Shown piece by piece: positions 29,512 to 34,428 of a stretch of 34,428 nt of DNA. The notes under the pieces are model-generated. The model did no database searches, was not told where the DNA came from, and worked only from the letters and a program-made list of their open reading frames with translations. The position numbers and the translations under genes were made by a program. Origin of the DNA: a virus; the IMG/VR virus record IMGVR_UViG_3300042991_000760, positions 1 through 34,428 of that record. The stretch is one strand, 5' to 3'. Positions within the stretch are counted from its first letter, which is position 1. Each line of letters opens with the position of its first letter.

Positions 29512-29828
29512 CCCGCTTCTCGCCTCATAATACTGGCCAATCCGTTGAGTTTCATTTCCTCGCAGTAATCGGCCCACTCTATCACCTTGCCCCGGAGGGT
29601 GGTGAGGGCTTGCTGTAGTCTGTGCCCCTCTCCCATAGGCTCTCCTGCTTGCGCCTTAATGCTTTCACCGTCCACGATGGGCCGTATCAGCAGAATATTG
29701 AGCATGTGTCTCACGGTTTTCGGGTCACATAAGTCACATAGGTAAAAAACACAGTTGGGAGTGTGGCACTCTTCCCCCTGAAGTTCATAGCAGGCATCAC
29801 AAATATTGACCGTGTATTCCTTCAGCAT
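29499..29828 (-). CDS. Cys-rich protein, putative zinc-binding
   Basis: 109 residues. The N-terminus carries a dense Cys cluster: ICDACYELQGEEC, NCVFYLCDLCD, giving up to seven Cys in 30 residues, enough for two zinc sites. The rest is helical (LQQALTTLRGKVIEWADYCE) with a basic end. It lies between a coiled-coil protein and the 30-residue peptide. No family recognised. Confidence 0.65.
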   Translation of the reverse strand: MLKEYTVNICDACYELQGEECHTPNCVFYLCDLCDPKTVRHMLNILLIRPIVDGESIKAQAGEPMGEGHRLQQALTTLRGKVIEWADYCEEMKLNGLASIMRREAGCAK

Positions 29829-29859
29829 CTTACTCTTCAGCCTTCTTCCTCATCTCCTC

Positions 29860-30426
29860 TCATAGTTTTATCATTGTTGTCTGCATCCATCCATCCTCAT
29901 AGAGTTGCATCACTATGAACTTATACCACTCGTCAATCTTCATTCTCAGGTGAGCTGCATCGTTCATCAGGTAGTCTATCTCTTTGTTCCTATCAGTCAT
30001 CTCCTCCTCCGCCCGTGTATAAGCAGAGAGAAGATTGCTCATGCCATCATTCTCTACCCATAATCTATGGATTTTCTTTTCAATTCCTCCATTACTTCGC
30101 ACCTCCTCTTCAATGGCATCTTGCAATGTCTCATAATCACTACCCCGCAGGATCACCCACTTGCCTATGTCCTGTTCGATGCAAGTGGGCTGTATGCACC
30201 TGCCCATCGCTGCTTTCACCTTGCCCTTCATAGCAGCAAGTTGCCTTCTGGAGCATACTAATTCTTTCCAGATCTCGGAATAGAGCTTGTTGACCTCCAC
30301 AATGCCATTTTTTAAGTATGCCATCTCCTCCTCCGCTGCCTGGAGGAGGGTGAGGGCGTGCTCGATGTATCTGCCCTCGTCACCGTATGCTATGCGCGAT
30401 CCAATATGCTTCTTCAATGCCTCCAT
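29860..30426 (-). CDS. Coiled-coil protein, unknown
   Basis: 188 residues from ATG at 30426, sharing a base with the previous stop (TAATG) and preceded by AAGGGGGG. Mostly helical: ALTLLQAAEEEMAYLKNGIV near the start, YETLQDAIEEEVRSNGGIEK in the middle, and TRAEEEMTDRNKEIDYLM near the end. One cluster CIQPTCIEQD could bind metal. Probably an accessory protein of the replication block. Confidence 0.7.
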   Translation of the reverse strand: MEALKKHIGSRIAYGDEGRYIEHALTLLQAAEEEMAYLKNGIVEVNKLYSEIWKELVCSRRQLAAMKGKVKAAMGRCIQPTCIEQDIGKWVILRGSDYETLQDAIEEEVRSNGGIEKKIHRLWVENDGMSNLLSAYTRAEEEMTDRNKEIDYLMNDAAHLRMKIDEWYKFIVMQLYEDGWMQTTMIKL

Positions 30427-30650
30427 TATAATTGCACCCCCCTTACTATAATGTCTCCCAGTTTCCACTGATAAATGACACCTGTTCCTAGACACTTCTC
30501 ACAGCGACCCCGCGTTTCTCTTGAACAGTCGCAGGGCTCTGAGATACTCTGCCATCCGTTTGCTCTGTTTTCGCAGATTTTGCTGCAGTAGTCTCCTGAC
30601 TCCCATTCTGGGATCTCGTTTTCACATCCTGGGTTTTTGCAATTCCGCAT
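30426..30650 (-). CDS. Small zinc-finger protein with DnaJ-type Cys motif
   Basis: 74 residues from ATG at 30650 (GTAGAAGAAC upstream gives a modest ribosome site). Cys pattern: MRNCKNPGCENEIPEWES, then YCSKIC, then CDCSRETRGRCEKCLGTGVI. CEKCLGTG matches one CxxCxGxG knuckle as in DnaJ. Eight or more Cys could bind two zincs. It overlaps the 3' 163 nt of the next gene in another frame. The conserved Cys spacing makes this frame the more convincing of the two in the overlap. Confidence 0.7.
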   Translation of the reverse strand: MRNCKNPGCENEIPEWESGDYCSKICENRANGWQSISEPCDCSRETRGRCEKCLGTGVIYQWKLGDIIVRGVQL

Positions 30651-30898
30651 AGTTCTTCTACCATCTCCATTTCTTCCATTATTACGTATAGCTTCATGAG
30701 GGCATACCTTACCCTCCAATCGTCGATGAGCTCTATCGCCAGGGCGAAGGCGCTTTTTGGTAAGTGTTCAATATCTCCGAGCAGGAACATAGCAACTGGC
30801 TGTAATTTTGCTTCGGCAAACATTTCAGCAAGTTTCAGTTTTGTTTTTTCGAATTGGCTTCGCGCCGACTTCCTCTGCTCTTCAGATATAACACTCAT
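30488..30898 (-). CDS. Helical protein following the helicase, unknown
   Basis: 136 residues if started at ATG 30898 (the M in a run of MT repeats; earlier in-frame ATGs at 30904-30916 are possible), overlapping the helicase 3' end. The first 90 residues are clearly helical and well composed (EEQRKSARSQFEKTKLKLAE; AFALAIELIDDWRVRYALMK). The last 55 (Ser/Thr/Lys/Gln-rich) are read out of frame across the zinc-finger gene and may not be selected. Possibly a small helicase-associated factor; family unknown. Confidence 0.6.
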   Translation of the reverse strand: MSVISEEQRKSARSQFEKTKLKLAEMFAEAKLQPVAMFLLGDIEHLPKSAFALAIELIDDWRVRYALMKLYVIMEEMEMVEELCGIAKTQDVKTRSQNGSQETTAAKSAKTEQTDGRVSQSPATVQEKRGVAVRSV

Positions 30899-32243
30899 CG
30901 TCATCGTCATCGTCATCTTCTTTGATACTTTCTTTTTCGGTGAACATCGGGATGCGTTTCTGGAACCATACATCCAGGCTTCCACAGGCACCGAACATAT
31001 TTTTGAGTACAATTATTTCCGTATCATCGAGTATTGAATCGGTACTCGTGTACATGCTTTCCCTGTGGATAGCGATCACCATCTTGGCGTCTTGCTCAAG
31101 GGAACCCGAGTCACGAAGGTCGGAGAGGATTGGCTTGTGATGCTGGGCTTTTCCCCTGCGGGCCGTTGCCCTGGAAAGCTGGCACAGCACCACGACCGGG
31201 ATATCGAGGTCAATAGCGAGACGGTTGAGCTCTGCAGATATTCTCGACAGTTGAACATTTCTTGATTCAGCGTCGGGCGACTCGAGGAGTTCTATCCTGT
31301 CGATGAATATCGCAGAGAGCCCATTCGTATCTTTCATCTTCTGGGCTTCTTTTCTGATGAGGGAGATTGAGGTGATTTCACAGGTGTAGTGAAGGGGCAC
31401 CTGGGCCATTTCATGGCATGAGCTGATGATTTTCTCCAGTTGTTCTGGTCCTATGGGGCCCTGTTCAATCGTTGTGGTGGGGATGAATGACTGTAAGGCG
31501 AGGAGTTTCGACAGGAGCTCGTCACGCGCAACCTCCAGGGAGCAGTACAATACTGGACCTTGGTGCTTCGCGATCCCGAATGCCCACTGAAGGGAAAGGG
31601 TTGTTTTGCCCATTGAAGGGCGGGCCCCCATGTAGATGAGCGCCCCCCTTCTCAAGCCACCGTAGAGGTTGTCGAATGATTTGAACCCTGTCTTGATCAT
31701 CCGTGACCTGGCTATTCCGTCTGGATATTTTTCTTTTATTTTCTCCAGGAATGCCGGCACTGTTTCTTGGAGTGTTTGTGTCTTGTGGGACGAAAACATC
31801 CTGGAGATCTCGGCAATTTGATTTGCGGCTTCCGCTATCTTTTTTATCATTCCTGATATAGACGCGCCTGGTTGCTGAGAGTCATTGTGGAGCATTCTGA
31901 GCTTCAGGTCTATTGCTCTTCTTACCGAAGCCCCTTTCACCTGGATCATGTAGTCTTTATACCCTGCTACCGCAAAGCATTTGTCCATGTAAGCGTTAAG
32001 CTTGTCTACTGATACTTGATGAGTCCTGGCGAGCTCTGTATAGATTGAGGTAATATTTACGCTTTTCCCGGAAGAATAAAGCGATACCGCAGCGGAGAAT
32101 ATTGCCCTGGTTTCTGTTGAATGAAAGTCTTCTGGCAACAGATATGCTGAAACAGAGTCAATTACCGAGTCTGGGTCTTTTAGGATGGCTCCGATAAGTG
32201 CTTCTTCGTTAATTGGCGTGTTTTGCCCTTTGCAACGAGACAT
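30882..32243 (-). CDS. dnaB: DnaB-type replicative helicase
   Basis: 453 residues; ATG directly follows the previous TAA with GGGAGG upstream. N-terminal DnaB domain (about 10-110: NEEALIGAILKDPDSVID; DFHSTETRAIFSAA). RecA-like core: YMGARPSMGKTTLS (Walker A, 205-217), VLYCSLEVARDELLSKLLAL, LSAIFIDRIELL (Walker B, 309-320, Arg-Ile replacing the common Tyr-Leu), VVVLCQLSRATARR and SDLRDSGSLEQDAKMVIAIHR. The hexamer unwinds DNA at the fork. A run of Asp (EDDDDDDDECYI) closes the protein and overlaps the next gene. A stand-alone primase zinc protein lies at the far end of the window. Confidence 0.92.
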   Translation of the reverse strand: MSRCKGQNTPINEEALIGAILKDPDSVIDSVSAYLLPEDFHSTETRAIFSAAVSLYSSGKSVNITSIYTELARTHQVSVDKLNAYMDKCFAVAGYKDYMIQVKGASVRRAIDLKLRMLHNDSQQPGASISGMIKKIAEAANQIAEISRMFSSHKTQTLQETVPAFLEKIKEKYPDGIARSRMIKTGFKSFDNLYGGLRRGALIYMGARPSMGKTTLSLQWAFGIAKHQGPVLYCSLEVARDELLSKLLALQSFIPTTTIEQGPIGPEQLEKIISSCHEMAQVPLHYTCEITSISLIRKEAQKMKDTNGLSAIFIDRIELLESPDAESRNVQLSRISAELNRLAIDLDIPVVVLCQLSRATARRGKAQHHKPILSDLRDSGSLEQDAKMVIAIHRESMYTSTDSILDDTEIIVLKNMFGACGSLDVWFQKRIPMFTEKESIKEDDDDDDDECYI

Positions 32244-34001
32244 TTATACCTCCGGGAGTATTTCTGTTACATTGCCTTTGTTGACCAGGAACATTTTTAC
32301 CCCGGGGTCGCCAGGATGCTTTGGCTCTATGATGCAGCCTTCTTCGTCAACCTCTGTCATAGTTGAAAGGGATATTACCTGGACGGTATCATTGAAGAGG
32401 GTTTCATACAGATCGAGTTTGAATATAGGATCCATACCGTGTTCGTCTATTGCGTAGAGGCCGAGTCTCGATTTGTGGGCAATGGCTCTCTGAAAAGCCG
32501 CCGATATTATTCCCTGTTCTGTCCAACAGGCTTGGTACACTGGATGATGAACTATTCCTTTCCCGAAGCATAGTTCCTCGTCCTGCCAACTACAGGTTAA
32601 TCCGAATCTTTTCATGAAGGTGTTGGCAGATTCAATGCACTCTTTGATTGACGATCCTGACGAAGATTTTATTCCGTCAGGGCCCAAAGCTTTGCAAAGA
32701 ATCTCAAAGGTCTGGAGTTGTTCGTTCAGCTCTTCTATTTCCTTTTCGAAATTTTTTGCGCTGTTGATGGCGGTGAGAGCTAAATTTTCCGTGGCACACT
32801 GGAAGTCTTTTTCCATTCTGCCTATTGTCGTGGTGACATTGATGAGATCTTCTTTCTTTTTGTCTAATTCCTCCATGTTTGCTCCGTTCGAGCAAGATTC
32901 CATTATCGTTACCTGGCTCTTTAGGCTTTCGTGTTTCATATTGAGGAGGTCATAGCTCTGGATGAATCTTGCATACTCATTCTTTTTATCGATGAAAGCC
33001 TGTATGTCTGCCTTTACTTTTTCTCTCTGGATATTCAGCTCGTCTATTTTAGCTTGGGCCTTTTGGATTTTTTCAAAGCGGCATTCACCAGGCGGGCATC
33101 TTCCCGGTACGTTGAACTTTTCCCTTGCGGTAATGGCCATTTTTATGTCCTTTTCTACCTTTGCCAAGCCTGCGCCAAGAGATTCTGAAACGTCTTCTGG
33201 TTCGTTTTTAATGTTCGCAACAGTCTGAGTTACCTGGATTTCAACTTCCTCCAGGTCTTTTCTTAACCTGACGAGCCTTTTCATATTGTCGATGGAGGAT
33301 GCAACAGAGTCGGACATTGAGTTGACTATTGCTGTCTTCGCCGCTTTTACTTCTTTGAGATTGTTATAGTCGGTCACTATTTTCCTGGCGCTTTCTGCCG
33401 GCATCCATGTGGAAGGCTTTGGTAGCGATTCTAGCTTTTTTTTGACTAATTCTAGCTCTTTCTTATTGATTTTGCGCTCTTCGTACGCGATTTTGTAGAG
33501 CTCTTCTATCGGCGTGGTTTCTATGTCCGTGTTATGGACGTCTTTAGCGAAAACTTTGAATCTTTCGCTGAGATCCGTAGAGGAACAGAATTCGTTGATG
33601 GCTTTTTTTACGTCTATTTTCTCTTCGAAAATCTTTGATATCATGTCCTTCTGGTCTTTTTTCGAAAGACCAATGAAGTATCTTGGCCGAAGGCAGCACC
33701 TGAGTATCTCCTGGTCAATGATAGGGATCAGCGTGATCTTTGAAGGAATGGTATACTCCTGGGCTACTCCGTTGAATGTGTAAGAAATAGAAGTCTTTTT
33801 TCCATAAGGGCCCATCTGGGTGTCTTTGCCAGAGCCTGCTTTTGTTGTCCAGGCATTCGTGCCTCCCATGGCGAGCTCTATCGCCGCCAGGATTGAGCTT
33901 TTTCCTGAACAGCTCGGGCCCACTATCCAGTTGAGACGGTCGAAGTTCATTCTGGTGTCATTGTGAATGCGGAAATTCTTAATACCAATGGAATTCAACA
34001 T
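32244..34001 (-). CDS. Rad50/SbcC-like SMC ATPase
   Basis: 585 residues from ATG at 34001 (AGAAGGAAAAAACT upstream). N-terminal IGIKNFRIHNDTRM and VGPSCSGKSS (Walker A, 28-36), two coiled-coil arms (about 165-300 and 310-435), a Cys pair VPGRCPPGECRFE (Cys302, Cys307) at the apex, a degenerate signature near TEQGIISAAFQ (about 494-504) and Walker B GLYAIDEHGM (514-523). This is the Rad50/T4 gp46-type recombination ATPase layout, though the apex Cys are spaced CxxxxC, not the CxxC of a classic zinc hook. No Mre11/SbcD-type nuclease is seen in the window; it may lie beyond the right edge. Confidence 0.8.
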   Translation of the reverse strand: MLNSIGIKNFRIHNDTRMNFDRLNWIVGPSCSGKSSILAAIELAMGGTNAWTTKAGSGKDTQMGPYGKKTSISYTFNGVAQEYTIPSKITLIPIIDQEILRCCLRPRYFIGLSKKDQKDMISKIFEEKIDVKKAINEFCSSTDLSERFKVFAKDVHNTDIETTPIEELYKIAYEERKINKKELELVKKKLESLPKPSTWMPAESARKIVTDYNNLKEVKAAKTAIVNSMSDSVASSIDNMKRLVRLRKDLEEVEIQVTQTVANIKNEPEDVSESLGAGLAKVEKDIKMAITAREKFNVPGRCPPGECRFEKIQKAQAKIDELNIQREKVKADIQAFIDKKNEYARFIQSYDLLNMKHESLKSQVTIMESCSNGANMEELDKKKEDLINVTTTIGRMEKDFQCATENLALTAINSAKNFEKEIEELNEQLQTFEILCKALGPDGIKSSSGSSIKECIESANTFMKRFGLTCSWQDEELCFGKGIVHHPVYQACWTEQGIISAAFQRAIAHKSRLGLYAIDEHGMDPIFKLDLYETLFNDTVQVISLSTMTEVDEEGCIIEPKHPGDPGVKMFLVNKGNVTEILPEV

Positions 34002-34033
34002 AGTTTTTTCCTTCTCTTTCCTTTCTTCTCTCG

Positions 34034-34088
34034 TAAAGTTCTCATAAAGTTCTCATAAAGTTCTCATAAAGTTCTCGTAAAGTTCTCG
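34034..34088. repeat. Five 11-bp direct repeats before the ATPase gene
   Basis: TAAAGTTCTCA occurs at 34034, 34045 and 34056, with TAAAGTTCTCG at 34067 and 34078. Period 11 is close to one DNA turn, so copies face the same side of the helix. The unit spans the stop of the 45-residue gene and the leader of the ATPase gene. On the mRNA each unit has an ATGAG or ACGAG start-like core in a rotating frame. It could be an operator array or a slippage product. Confidence 0.8.
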
Positions 34089-34190
34089 TTTTTCTCGGAA
34101 TTTATCCTTTTCATATTCCAGTAGATGTTCGGTGGTTTCGTTTATAGCCCAATCCGGTCCGAAATAAAAAATACCATCTTCTCTGAGCAT
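34053..34190 (-). CDS. 45-residue charged protein
   Basis: ATG at 34190 shares its A with the preceding stop (TAATG), a coupling arrangement found several times in this genome. The product begins MLREDGIFYFGPDWAINETT, is followed by a Lys/Glu helix (LLEYEKDKFREKRELYENFM) and ends at TGA inside the 11-bp repeat array. A longer open frame upstream reads the Pro-Ala repeat in the wrong frame and is not used. No family recognised. Confidence 0.6.
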   Translation of the reverse strand: MLREDGIFYFGPDWAINETTEHLLEYEKDKFREKRELYENFMRTL

Positions 34191-34428
34191 TAAAGTCTCA
34201 GCCTTCTTTTTGCCGGCACTTCTGCCTGGGGAGTTGGTGCCTGGGGAGTTGGTGCCTGGGGAGCTGGTGCCTGGGGAGCTGGTGCCTGGGGAATTACTGT
34301 CTGGTATACAACGGTGCCCATAGCAAGAGGGCCGAGGATACTTTCTTTCGTCGCGTCTTTCGCAGATATAAGGTGAAACCATTCTTCGAATTGAGCCGGG
34401 GTGAGCTCTTTCGAAGTATTTACACCCC
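34190..34428 (-). CDS. C-terminal part of a protein with Pro-Gln-Ala repeats (5' end off window)
   Basis: The frame is open from the right edge to TAA at 34192-34190. It reads NTSKELTPAQFEEWFHLISA, a helix ending PLAMGTVVYQTV, then a PQAPA/PQAPT linker encoded by four 15-bp repeats (34224..34283) and a basic end AKRRLRL. The rest of the protein lies outside. Flexible linker plus basic tail fits a nucleic-acid-binding replication or recombination protein, but I cannot name it. Its stop couples to the 45-residue gene. Confidence 0.65.
   Translation of the reverse strand, partial: GVNTSKELTPAQFEEWFHLISAKDATKESILGPLAMGTVVYQTVIPQAPAPQAPAPQAPTPQAPTPQAEVPAKRRLRL
34224..34283. repeat. Four 15-bp repeats encoding PQAPA/PQAPT
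   Basis: GCCTGGGGAGTTGGT or GCCTGGGGAGCTGGT units begin at 34224, 34239, 34254 and 34269, with a partial fifth to about 34291. They keep the frame of the right-edge partial gene and form a Pro-Ala linker. Confidence 0.85.

Noticed and set aside
34053-34382. 109-residue frame with PGTSSPGTS repeats
   Set aside because: The repeat belongs to a better PQAPA frame (34190..34428), and a TAATG coupling gives the true start of the small gene at 34190.
1-34428. Integrase, repressor or tRNA genes indicating a temperate phage
   Set aside because: None recognised on either strand; lifestyle is left open because the window may be incomplete.

Overview
The window reads as most of a double-stranded DNA tailed-phage genome. 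It has one long run of closely packed genes on the minus strand, from the right edge (34428) down to about 370. Only a partial gene at the left edge (3..295) is on the plus strand. The virion genes point to a short-tailed, podovirus-like particle. There is a portal, an SU10-type capsid protein, head-tail adaptor-like and beta-propeller stabilisation-like proteins, several Q/P-rich internal proteins and a giant presumed ejection protein, with no tape-measure or sheath gene. I see no integrase, repressor, tRNA or CRISPR array. The host cannot be named. Strong AAGGAGG ribosome sites and SpoVG-type proteins only suggest a bacterium using canonical Shine-Dalgarno initiation.

Reading in transcription order (right to left), 34428-28079 is the replication/recombination block. 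It holds a partial gene with Pro-Ala repeats, a small protein, a Rad50/SMC-like ATPase, a DnaB-type helicase, a chain of small Cys-rich (zinc-ribbon) proteins including an overlooked 30-residue one, and a RuvC-type resolvase whose frame runs into a -1 extension after an A_AAA_AAG heptamer. A hairpin-plus-U-tract terminator (27886..27914) closes this block, and a sigma70-like promoter overlaps its end. The late block then runs 27838-3309: small terminase, large terminase split into ATPase and nuclease genes, portal, scaffold, capsid, decoration candidate, connector/tail proteins, internal virion proteins, the 1317-residue protein ending in a staphylococcal-nuclease domain, tail-fibre genes with a LamG domain, a small HExxH-type protein, membrane proteins, and a lysis pair (XhlA-like plus NlpC/P60-like).

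The left 4 kb is the most unusual part. Three SpoVG-like proteins surround a TGT/DpdA-like enzyme that may put a 7-deazaguanine base into DNA. Two very strong hairpins separate the units. The block ends in a stand-alone primase zinc-ribbon protein with in-frame tandem repeats and a repeat-rich intergenic region (nine 9-bp repeats, inverted copies, an 18-bp inverted repeat), a candidate replication origin or operator array.

Most genes are joined by ATGA, GTGA or TAATG stop/start overlaps, which I used to choose starts and find genes too short to be obvious. Several places show a protein-like frame continuing in another frame (left-edge gene, primase 3' end, RuvC 3' end, 5431..5641, terminase junction). 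These could be real recoding or decay, or indel errors in the assembly; raw reads would decide.
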